Part shown: positions 1 to 10,683 of the stretch, piece after piece
Numbering within the stretch: the first letter of the stretch is position 1
Layout of the letters: each line of letters opens with the position of its first letter
From: Chytriomyces cf. hyalinus JEL632
Lineage: Eukaryota > Chytridiomycota > Chytridiomycetes > Chytridiales > Chytriomycetaceae
Direction: 5' to 3'
DNA: 64,000 bases
NCBI GenBank assembly: GCA_025435555.1
Contig: JAIWWG010000047.1
Location: 1 to 64,000 of the forward strand
The notes under the pieces: generated by a model
What the model saw: only the letters and a program-made list of their open reading frames with translations
Told to the model about the DNA's origin: nothing
The model's database searches: none
Translations under genes and position numbers: made by a program

Positions 1-1
1 C

Positions 2-123
2 CTTTGCTCGGTTGAGCCAAGACACGGTCTGAAGCGCATTCGAACTGGTACAGTTCCCATCGTATTGATCATGGAAAAGATCGCATTCCGGACCATCACT
101 CCGCTGGAACGGAATACGCTGTG
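2..123 (+). CDS. 3' end of an unrecognised gene (partial)
   Basis: An open frame runs in from the left edge and stops with TGA at 121-123. It encodes about 40 residues ending in TITPLERNTL, with a basic and hydrophobic stretch (RIRTGTVPIVLIMEKIAF) that looks like real protein. No start is visible, so this would be the last exon of a gene lying mostly outside the window. I do not recognise the family. The next gene starts at 360, so 124-359 would hold the end of this transcript and the promoter of the next gene. Confidence is low because the piece is short. Confidence 0.3.
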
Positions 124-359
124 AAATATACCGATGCGAGTCACTGGTGAACATCCGAGGAACTGTGAATATTCGAATCAAAATAAAGCTGCGCCGAATG
201 TGGATCTCGCAAGTTTCAGCAAATGCGTCGTTGGATATTTGGTTCAAGTTTTTGTCACAAATCTGATCAAGATGGGGCGTCCATTGTTTTCAAATTCGTT
301 CTTGCTGTGGTTGCTTTGCTTTTGAAAAAAGAAATTGTCGGTTCGGAAATAAACAAAAG

Positions 360-3300
360 ATGACTGAAACTGAAACGCATCCCTTCACAACAAGGCCAAT
401 GAGTGCCAGATTGCCAAATGCTACATCAAGGAATCATTCAACATTATCTCATCAAAGCGAATCCACTCCTCACTCCCACCATCACCACGATCCATTCTTT
501 GCCCAGGATACGCCATCAACGAATCACGAATCACACTCAATAATAGACGCATTCAACCAAGAGCATTCATACGCCGCACCAGCAGCTGGTCCCGCACCAA
601 AACGTGCAAGACCCAAAACCGCCAAAAACCCCACCCCTCACATTCAGCCACAAGAACGACGTGTTCAATCCGCCGCTCCAACCCAAACAAGGACTTTTAA
701 TCGACCCAAAATATCATCAGCCCCAATAACGCGTATTTCTCGCGAAGATTTGGACCGGCTTTCGAAGCCAGTCATCCATGTCGAACCTCCGGAACTTCCC
801 AAACCGAAACCGACGCCAGTCTCTAAACTGCCTCCAGCAGCACCTGGAACAGAGCATAAACGATACTCGAGTGTGTACCCGTGCGCAAATAGATTGCTGG
901 CCAAAAGATGGGATGACGCTGCCAGAAGACGCCATCAGGACAAATTAGCGACAATGAAAACGTACATCGACAGCAAGCCGCCGCAAGTCCAGGGGCATCT
1001 CAAAGAAAAATCGAAAAAAATCCACATGGAAGATCGTGAGTTTGAATTTGGTTTTTGATGCTCAATAACTTAATTGCCTGTGTCTCAGAAAAATTGACCA
1101 AAATCGAGAGGGAAAACCATATCTTGTTGGCGCGAATGGTGCGCCAGATGTCAGCAGTTCAAGGATTCACTGGTTTGGATGCAGACAACAAAGTGAAAGT
1201 TACGGCAGCAAAACCGACACCTTCAGCCCGAAAAAAGAAAGAACTGCTGGAACAAATCGATGAATCCAACCAGGTATACAAAGATTTCGAAAAGCTTGAG
1301 AGGGGCTCCTTCCTTCTTTAACAACCTTTTATGGCTTGCAGATGTTGATGCAGCGAGTGGAGGCACGCCAGCCACACTACCGCCAGCAAGTGTGGGACGA
1401 AGAGCGCCGAACCAACTTGAGCTATTTACAACGAATCACACGGTTCCCAGAAGGATACCAACACGTGTTGGAAAAAGAAGGCGTCCCACCGCCATTAAAA
1501 ACGCGTCTCCAAATTCGATGGAACAGGAGCGAAGTTCTTCGACAGAAATGGGCCATCGAATCCAAAGCAAATCTCGACGAATTCGGGAATCCGATTGTGC
1601 GCGCAGCGAGTCCGTCTAAATCGAGCAGCAGCGATGATGAGCATGAAGAACATCCGACTGCAGAAGTCCACATGACAAAGTCTGAGCAGCTTCGGCGAGA
1701 GTACATCCAGGCAATGAAGGATGGTGACATCCGACAGTGGCGGGCCCGGCATGCGCTGTACACCAAGGACCCGCTTGACATTAGTCTTGAGCCACACTCT
1801 CCAGCAAATGGCTGCAGCAGCGAAGACGAAGCTAAAGCGCATCCAAAGTTCAAAATTCGAATGAACCGAGCCCAAAAATTGCGAAAAGTAGAGCACGAAG
1901 CCCGCATGAAAGAGCACGACAAGATTAAAGTCCCAGTTTACTTTTCAAACGTTGAAGCGCGAATTGATTTTGGCCAGGATTCCATCCGGCAGGTCAAATT
2001 GAACGAAAGCACGGAGCGGGACAAGGAGATCCAGTTTGCAACGACAACCGTGGATGAAAGCGACTTTGAACCGGAAGTCATGGCTTCGAACGATCTCGAG
2101 GCAGCAGATGAAACCCGAGCATCGTGGCACGAAGTCTTTCATGGTGTCTCATTGCGGTCAGGATACATTCTCCCGGACGGATTCCCTGTCAGTGTGGGGG
2201 TCTGTTGGGCGTCATCAGGGGACGATGACTACTCCATTGAACGATGGGAAGTGCTGAACCGAGTATTACCACGAGTGAAAAGTAAAGGAAACCAGTTTGG
2301 AATGGAGTTCATTTTGCGTGACTTCAAATGGGGAGTGCCAAAGAATCTGACCGACAACCACACGCATTTTGACCTTCAACTGCAAGAAATGGAAAACTAT
2401 CTCACGGTGAGTGAATGCTTCAGTTCTTTGAGTTTTTGTCGAAAAAAACTGCTGAATGTTTCTCGGCGCAGAGCTCAATTGGGATCCATTTCTTATGCTT
2501 CATCAGCAACAAGAGGGGTTCACCAGCATCCCTACCGACGTTCCTAACTGCCCGCTTGTATGCGGCCCTCATGGAATCCATTGCTCAAACGGATTCCACG
2601 CAAAGCGCGTCTTTGGTCCAGCAGTGGTACAAACTGGATGAAAACCGAGACCCACAAGGATATGTATTGTTGCCAGTTTCGGCAGTCATCGTGGATTTTG
2701 GCGCCGACATAAAGACCAAAGCATTTCGAGTTGCAAAAGATGAATGGAAGTGAGTTGAAAAAAAAAAGTTGCTGCTATGCACTGGGTAAACGTCCTGACA
2801 AAAAAAAAAAACAGAGCCGCGAAAGCCATCTTACTGAATCTGTTAGCTGCCACCGCTAGTACCGTACTTCTGAAGGAAGAATGGCAGGATGAAGACGCTG
2901 AAGCGCTCAAGATGCTTGGGAACAGCAAGATTGAGATGGAGGCGATGAAAGCGATTCAGGGCCCAACAGATGACGCAGTCATTATATTCCGGGACTGCGA
3001 CTGGCAAACAACGCGCAACATTTCCGAGATTGGACCATTTCTGGATTGGACTTCTGAGTGCGAGCCTGACGAAGTCGCAGCATCACAAATCCTCGAACTG
3101 CGGACAAAGCTTTTGAAGTGGATACCAGAGTCAAATCAAGTGATTGATGAGGTAGATCACTTGAATTTCCAACCGATCCATGTGCAGCTTCAGCGCTTAA
3201 CATCTCGCTTCCTTTAGGTTTACTTCAGTCCCGGAGGGGGACTCAAATTGACAGATTCGGACGTCAAAAGATACATCACCAACATGACGGATACAATCTC

Positions 3301-6300
3301 AGATCTCCTTGAAAGCTCTCTGCAACGCGCTGCGGACCGACTTACCATTGATCCAATCCGCGAGGAAGTGCTTTACCACGCAAAACTCTTTGCAGCAAGC
3401 ATCAGCAACTTCACAGGCAAAAGCAGAATGGTCAACAAAGTCAGCGCATTTTTCCAACGCCGATATCGGTATAGCATTCCACCGTTTCTCGTCCAAGGGC
3501 CTTTGGGACAATCAGCCACCAACTTGCTGTGCAAAGGGTTCCAGAAATTCCTGAACGAAGCAATCACTGCTCCAGTCGGAAATCAAACAACCGCAATCTC
3601 CACGGCGCCTATAACAATTCTCAGATTTATTGGTTCCTCGCCTGACTCGTCGAACGCGATAACTCTCCTTCGCTCCATCTGCCGCCAACTAAAACGAGTG
3701 GTGCAGAATTGCAATGTTGGATCAAATCAGTCCGGAGACAACCCACCCTCCTCTAGCCCCATATTCGATCCAGATTACCTGCCTGGTGAATTCTCCAGTC
3801 TGCATGCGAATTTTCTTGAATTGCTTGCCTTTGCAACACCAGAACGGCCCATTTTTCTTCTACTTCTCAATATTGACAAGTTGAACAGCGACGAGTTTGG
3901 ATGCGGTCTTGAATGGCTGTCGATCGAAAACGGGGTTCCGAATGTGTACATTGCCTTATCAGCTTCGCAAGAAAGTTCGGCTATTCTCGAAAATCTGAAA
4001 GTGAAGACAGAGAGGGCCCAGCAAATTCTGCTCCAATTAAAGAAGGAAATATTCGGAGACTTGACGCTGAGCATTGAGATGATTGACATTCCTCAGTGCC
4101 AAGTGGAGCTTAATCGATGGCAGAAACTTGACGGCTTGAAAATTGTGCAGCTGCAAAGAAGATCGCTTCTTTTTGCTGCCACGGCGGTATCTTCCAATGG
4201 GTTTTTGACAACGCCGTGGATTCTGCGAGCCCATTATTTGCACGTTCGAAAGCTCCATTCTTGGGAGTCGTATAATCCTGCCATCATTTCGAATCTCAAA
4301 GACGCTGAGCTACATCTTGTCAACTGCTTTTTCGACAGTGCAGAAAAGCTTCACGGAAAAACTGTTCTCGCCCGCCTTGCCCGTTTGTTAATTTTGGTTC
4401 GAGATGGTCTCTCCGAAAGCGCACTGGAAGATCTTTTAAGTTTGGATCCTGACATTTTGAGCGAATCCATCGCCAGTCAAATTGAATGCAGCAATATTAC
4501 TCCGTTGACACCGCTGATCCCCATTCCTCGAATCTCTTCTGTTGCGATTGTATATTTACTCAACACGCTCATCAAAGACTACGAACTCGTGATTCGAGGA
4601 CGTGGGTATGAGCGCGGACCAAACCTTTTGAAATGGACAAGCGAAGTTGTGCGCGATGTGGCCAAATTCAGATATCTGGGAGATCCGAAAATTGTGCAGG
4701 CTGCTTTTGAAGATATCGCAGCTTACTTCAACAACGACTGGACGAATCCTGAACGGCGAGCAAAAGAACAAGATTGTATCAATATCTATCTCAAGGGCAT
4801 TGGCTCGAGTGGGGAGAATTGGAAGGGTGCTCTTAAACCACAACGGTTGCTCCCTCGACATGTAAACAGTTGGTCACACTATGACGGTGTGTATCATAAT
4901 CTCAGAAGGTTGCGTGTTTTACCCCGTGCATTACTCTTTGCGCAGAGGTATCGAGATTTAAGAAGGCTGCTTGAAGATTTCGAATTTGTGGAAGCGCTTG
5001 TTGACACCACGGTACACACATGGAATCTATATATGCAGTATTTTTGCTTAACATCATATTTGCTCAGGGAGTTGCAGGATTGATCAAAGAGCTTGTTTGG
5101 CTCGTGAAAGAAGGACGAAAACAATCGCCAGCAATGCCAAGCGATTGTGTGATTGTTTTTAAACACTGGATCCTCTTTTTCCGTCATCGCATGACCTGGG
5201 CGACTCGCTTTGAAACTTGCAAAAGCATGAGACCTCCAGGCCTTTGGTTGCAAGAGTTCAACAACTTTCCAGCCAATACGAACGCAGTGTTTGCAGATCC
5301 TATTCGTGTCAAAATTGAGGATGATGTTGACCAATTGATGTTGTCGCGAGGAGGACGAATTGAGTGTGTTTATTTTTCGTCATTATTTTGCCCCAGCGTT
5401 AACAAATTCCTCTTCCCCAGATATGAGCCCACTTGGAAACCCGACAATGAAGTATATGATCCAATTCAATTCTACCATACTAACGTGCAATGCTGCTCCG
5501 TATCGATTGATGGAAAACTGATCGCAAGCGGGGCCTCTGATGGAAGCATTAAAATTTGGAGCACGTCCACCGGTGAAGAAGTGATGATCTTCAATCACAT
5601 CACAACCAACGATTCCGCTGTGAGAATGGATAAGCTGTCACCTGAATCTGGAATCAGGCATCCCGCTAAAAATGGAATCACATTCATCTGTTTCTCCTCG
5701 GAACGACAACCAATGCAGCTTGTCTCATGTGCGCATGAACTGGACCAAGAACCTAGCATTAAGCTCTGGAATCTGAGAAATATGAGCACTCCTCCAAAGG
5801 TGATGGTGGGCGGCCATTCCGTGGGTGCGTCCATTGTCCGTTGCGAGTATTTGCCGCCAGAGAATAGACGCCTTATGTCTGTTGGATCGGATTTCAACAT
5901 TGTTCTTTGGGAAGTAGCTCGCTGCAAAATCATTCGTGTGTTCACCACCCCCATCATGGACTTTGATTTCAGCATTGCGTCCGTGACGGGATATCAGCAA
6001 AAATCTGCAACGAGCAGCAAAAAAAAACGGCTGCATGTGTCCGGATATTCGCAAGTAGCTTCGTCTGTGAGTCAGACTGGACTTTTCGCCTACGGTTCCA
6101 CAACGCTCACTATCTGCGATGATCACTGGCGCGAAGTCATGACAAAGGAAATCAACGTGGCTGTGGATAAAGAGCGAATTCTGAAATGGCACAGAATCAC
6201 TGCAATCACATTTTCTTCAGATGGAACATTAGTCTACGTTGCAAGTGCTGTCGCGCCAGACGATGCTCAAATTTTAGCAGTTGAAAGACAGCAAGCCATT

Positions 6301-8395
6301 GAAAAGCTGTGCGATGAAGGTGGCGCAAAATCGATGGGCACTTCAAACAATGCCTTATTATCGATTGGTCACCCGAATCGTATCATGTCCAGCGCCAATA
6401 TGGCAAGAAAAGCATCAATGGCAATGCTCACCGATTTGAAGAGAAGCTCCTCGTTTAATGCTTCATCATTTAATACTGCCGCTGTGAAAACTGAGGTTGA
6501 CCTGAAGCGAGCCAAGCAAACTGTCATTCGAACTTGGAACATTGAGACTGGACATTTGAAGCTGTTGTTTTACGTTGAGGATTATATCACATCCATTGCC
6601 CTCAGTTACAACAACAATTATCTCCTGACCAGTGGCTCGAAAGGGACAGTCAGCGGCTGGGATGCGTCGAAAGGCACTCTCGAATTTATTCGTGAAGGTC
6701 ATACTGCTTCTGTTGCTCAAATTGTACCGCTTCCTGCAATTTCTAGAAAGCGCCGTGACGAAGATGATGCATTATTTTACACATACGGCGGCCAATTCAA
6801 CATGAGCGTATCCCGCAGTCTTGGATCCCTCTCTGGAACCACTGCAAGTCCCATCCAATTCATAAGTCTGGGATTGGACAACAAATTCCTGCTATGGACA
6901 ATCGAGCATGAAAACGTGTTCCCGGGCGTCTCTCCCATAACTCACTGCTGTGTCAATGCAGCTTCGGATTACATGGTGACAGTTGGCGGTGCTCCCGTTA
7001 CGGGAACAGGGCGTCCGGCTTCGCTGATTCGCGTTTGGGAATTGGTCGCTGCGACGAATCGAGTAAAGTTTGAGATCTCGGCGGAAGTGTGTCATGTATC
7101 ATTCATTCCAGGAGAAGAGTTGAAGATCATTGCTGGCTGCAAGAACGGACTCGCGAGAATCTACCGAGCCAAGACGGGAGAAGTGCTGCATGAATTTTGG
7201 GTGGATGCCGAAAATGCAATGAGTGAATCGACACTGGGGTATAAAATGGAGTGGCCTTTTGCTGCTACAGGTGTAACTGTATTGAGTTACGCTTTGCACC
7301 CGGATGGAAAACATCTGGCCGTCGCGGTTGCAGGGCAAGAACGCGCTGCATCCCCTGCAGCTACACTCACAAACGCCCGAATCGACACCATCGCCAACAC
7401 TCAAAGTATGCGCCAGTCTGGAAAGCCTGCATCAAAAGTATATACGAAAGAAGATTCGGCAGATAGGGTGCTCCGCGACGTGATCAAGCTCACATTTTGG
7501 GACATGGACGGCAACTGCATGATCATCATGCATCCGTTTGATTTCCAAGTCTTTACCGAGTTCTCAGATGTGCTGGTGGTCTCAGGTCCGCTGGGAATGC
7601 GGCCGAACCCCCATCGCAAGTCCTCGTTTGTTTTGAATTGGTCTCAGGACGGGCGGAGCTTATTTGCGTCGGACGATTGTGAAATTCTCAAGGAGGGCAC
7701 GATTGAATTTCGTGGGAAGAATGTGTACGAAACTATGCAAGCAACGACAATGTGGAAAAAGGGAAACGCGCCCACGCTACTTTCATATGAAGCTCCGCTG
7801 GGTACACAGCACGCATCCAGTCGGGATTCAACCACAGGAAGGGATGCCCAACAAGAGAAAGCAGAAGACAGGTACGGGGCGAATTTGGACGTGTCCATGG
7901 CGACCGCAGTCCATTCCATCATCCAGAAGAAAATGGAGCACACCTGCTTTGCATACGGCGATGGGGCCATTTGCCTACGAACGGTAGATTTGGAGCGTAG
8001 TGGGCAAGAAGTAAGGTGGTTTTTGGGACACAGGGTGTTTGGAACGGAGGGAGGCGACGTTGTTGGGTGTGCGTACGTGCCTGGAGTCGAAAGTCGGTCG
8101 AGTTCGAATCTTTTGCAGAAGCACAACAAACTCAGTGGCGTGGTTGTTAGTGCCAGGAGAAATGGAACGGTAGTTATTCAGGTAATATTTACTTGTTTCG
8201 TTTATTTTTCAAAAATGTTGCTGAAATGTTTTTCGTTTCAAGGACGTCGTTTCGAGAGAAATCTGCGCAGTCTTCCACGCTGGTACCCCCGTCTACGCAA
8301 TGGCAGTGGTCCCCTCCTCGTACAAACTCAACTCGCTGAAGTTTATCATTTGCAAATCAGACGGCTCCATGTCCATGCTGCGGTATTACTCGTGA
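360..8395 (+). CDS. CFAP97/Hemingway domain fused to a DUF4062-NACHT-WD40 protein
   Basis: My exon model (360-1035, 1089-1273, 1342-2406, 2472-2749, 2815-3181, 3218-5011, 5068-5363, 5421-8181, 8243-8395) sums to 2,524 codons with all phases agreeing. Residues about 178-335 match the CFAP97/Hemingway domain of ciliary proteins (KRW, IDSKPP, a KIERENHILLARM helix, then RQPHYRQ and NLSYLQRITRFP). After a charged, Ser-rich linker comes a DUF4062-like region (ERWEVLNRVLPRV, FKWGVPKNL, HFLCFISNKRG, WYKLDEN). A NACHT-like region follows: a degenerate P-loop (GPLGQSATN) near residue 945 and a Walker B-like LLLNIDKLN near 1068. From about residue 1570 to the end there are about nine or more WD40 repeats. 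DUF4062-NACHT-WD40 is the layout of NWD1 and TEP1 relatives. Exon 1342-2406 alone contains the end of the CFAP97 domain and the start of DUF4062, so the two are one gene. Likely a large axoneme- or basal-body-linked scaffold; that role is inference. Confidence 0.85.
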
Positions 8396-8398
8396 AGG

Positions 8399-8404
8399 AA
8401 ATAA
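8399..8404 (+). terminator. poly(A) signal AATAAA
   Basis: AATAAA begins four bases after the stop codon of the CFAP97-NACHT-WD40 gene. It is the obvious candidate for its 3' processing signal. Confidence 0.5.
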
Positions 8405-8695
8405 AGTTGCTCATGTTTTTGATTGAGTTATAATGGACTCACCCTTGGACGATAAGTGTACCGCAGGGATAATGGGTGGGTCAGAAAGGTGCTGGATGGG
8501 TGAAGAGGCCAAGTTGAAGCCGAGAAGTCCATCAGCCAGCCAGATGCTGGCACTACGACACGGTAGATCCATTCGAGGTCCTTGAACGAGCGTGGCACAC
8601 CGCCAAAGTGCTTCGTCATAAACTTATCAAGACCCATTTTTTTGACACCCATTTTTTACCACAGTTTGAAAATTACACACAGAACATGGTCACTT
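8405..8695. other. Intergenic stretch with a doubtful minus-strand ORF
   Basis: This gap lies between the 3' ends of two convergent genes. A 74-codon minus-strand frame (8652-8428) begins MGVKKMGLDKFM and runs into a GTGAGT that could be a splice donor at about 8441. No downstream exon is evident, and the plus-strand gene ends just beyond it. I do not recognise the peptide and would not call it a gene. Confidence 0.2.
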
Positions 8696-10428
8696 TCATT
8701 TTCTGCACATGAAGCCATGCACGTATTTGAGGCCCCTATTTCGTAGCCCAATCACGGCACCCACTCCCAGTGCAGTCGCAACAGTCCCGTACATTGCAAC
8801 TCTACCAAAAAAGTCATACCACAGTCCGCGTTTTTTAGAGATAGACAAGGCCTTAGAGTAAGGAATTCTGGAGAAAGACACCATTGTATACAGCGGAATG
8901 ACTGACTTTGGGAAAACACGGTGTAGCAACCCCTCAAATGACTTTTTCAGCTTGTAGGAAAGCTTTGTAACAGATGACCGCATTTCCACGTAGTTGTCTA
9001 TTTGGGTTGATTGAGTAAGGTTTTATGGCTTCAAAGTTATCAGTCTCTTCAAACTTACACATTGCAAGGTCGCACATTGCCTCGGCATCTGCGTTGCGCG
9101 TGGCGGAGTACTCTTCAAGAGCTCTACCAATTGCTTCCACGGATGGCTTTGTTGAAGATGCGGTACCAGGTTTTCCAATATGTTTCGTGAGGATTTCGTC
9201 CAACACGAGGCAATCTTCAAAGCCACAGTTCATTCCTTGGCCGTAACTTGCAGAAAATAACTGTTAGTCTCTTAAAGATCTTATAAAAGCAATGAATACT
9301 TACAATGGAACCATGGCATGCGCCGCATCTCCAATAATTACGCAAGACGACTTGTAATGGTACGGCTTACACTTGATGGACACTAACGCTCCCTTGGGGT
9401 TTTTAAAGTAATCCTTCACAAGCAGCTCCCTCCCAATCAATGGAAGCGAATCGGCAAACTTATCCTCAAAGAACGTAAGCAAATCCTGCGGCGTCTTGAT
9501 GGCCTCGAAATTCTTCCAAGGCATAAACAGCGTCATTGTGAATGACTTGTCAGTGTTGGGAAGACCAATCATCATGAAGGTTTGTCTTGGCCAAATGTGC
9601 AGGTGGCCTGGGTCCATTTGGTACTCGCCCTTTTCGTTGGGGGGCATGTTTAGTTCGACATAGCCGTGTTCAATGTACTCTTGGCTAAATTTCATGCGAG
9701 TTACGCGCATCAGTTCGCGACGCACGCGGGAGTAGGAGCCGTCTGCTCCGATGATCAGATTGGCTTGGACCTTACAGACAGTTCCATCGGACCTTGTTTC
9801 AAAGCACGAGGTTAGCAAGACAAGTCAGTTGTTGACCCATCACGAGACAACGTTGGGGGGCGCATACATTTTAAAGTTGAGAATCTTCTTTTCGTAGTCG
9901 ATCGAGAGCAGTTCGTGCAAAAACTTGATCGTCACGTTCGGCATGTTTTGAAGCTTGTTGAGCAAATGCTCGTTGACGAGTTTTCTGTCGACCGAGTTGA
10001 TGGCCTTCAAACCGTGCCAAGGGTCAGCAACGATCATGTTTCAAAAAGGCAACCAGCTAGCTCTCACCTCGCCAAAGTACCCGTAGTTTTGAGAACTCTG
10101 TTTCTCGCCAATATGAATCATTCTTCCCGTCATTGGAATCAATGTTTCAAACAGACCCGCGCCAGCATCAGCACCTTCCAAGGCAGAGATTCCGCGCTTC
10201 GAGAGGGCGAGATTGATTGAGCGACCTCCTGCTTGCTTCAATGTCCGGATATCTTTGAGGCAAGAGACGGCGTGAGGACGATGCTGAGCTAACAAGGAAG
10301 AGATCACCTTCGCGAAGCTCATAGACAGTCACGTTCCAGCCACGCGCTGCAAAGTAGACGGCATTCAGTGCGCCGACAAGGCCGCCACCCACAATTGCAA
10401 CAGAGAATTCCTTGTTGGGTTCGCTCAT
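8696..10428 (-). CDS. KMO: Kynurenine 3-monooxygenase
   Basis: Six exons (10428-10308, 10252-10068, 10004-9844, 9792-9304, 9246-9059, 8997-8696) give 481 codons, the normal size for this enzyme. It is an FAD-dependent, NADPH-using hydroxylase that turns kynurenine into 3-hydroxykynurenine on the route from tryptophan to NAD. Visible motifs are the FAD fold ([16 protein letters not shown]), [11 protein letters not shown], the DG motif ([12 protein letters not shown]), the FAD-phosphate motif ([22 protein letters not shown]) and AMYNYVEMR. The C-terminal segment [14 protein letters not shown] and a following hydrophobic helix match the outer-mitochondrial-membrane anchor of animal and fungal enzymes. 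I chose the ATG at 10428 because [16 protein letters not shown] is a typical start. It lies in the same orientation as the arrestin gene upstream. Confidence 0.95.
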
Positions 10429-10683
10429 TTCTTGGAGGGTTTTTTTGTTGGTCTTTGGACTTTGGTGAAAGAAAATCAACTTTCAAAGGTGCGGTGAAAA
10501 CCCTGAATTACGAACTGATCAGGGAGGAAACTTGATCTCACGCCTCGCAAGTGATCAGCTTCGGACATGTAATTGCTCCATAACACTAGTAGTTGATTTC
10601 ATTGACAAGCAGTCGTTTCAGCAGCATGTAATAAACACTTCAATATGCAAGGATAATTCAAGCAACGGAATATTAATGCAAAA

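Noticed and set aside
360-2547. Separate CFAP97 gene upstream of an independent NACHT-WD40 gene
   Set aside because: A single open exon (1342-2406) spans both domains and the surrounding introns keep phase, so two genes are less likely.
2456-2641. Alternative frame in exon 4 of the first gene (NWDPFLMLHQQQEGFTSIP), suggesting a frameshift
   Set aside because: The in-phase frame from the acceptor at 2471 reads HFLCFISNKRG...WYKLDEN without a stop and fits DUF4062 as well or better, so no frameshift is needed.
3470-8395. Plain fungal NLR (heterokaryon-incompatibility type) gene
   Set aside because: The DUF4062 region, NWD1-like layout and CFAP97 domain do not fit HET/NLR effector architectures.
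8428-8652. Minus-strand 74-codon ORF as a real gene
   Set aside because: No family, and its possible donor has no acceptor or exon before the end of the convergent gene.
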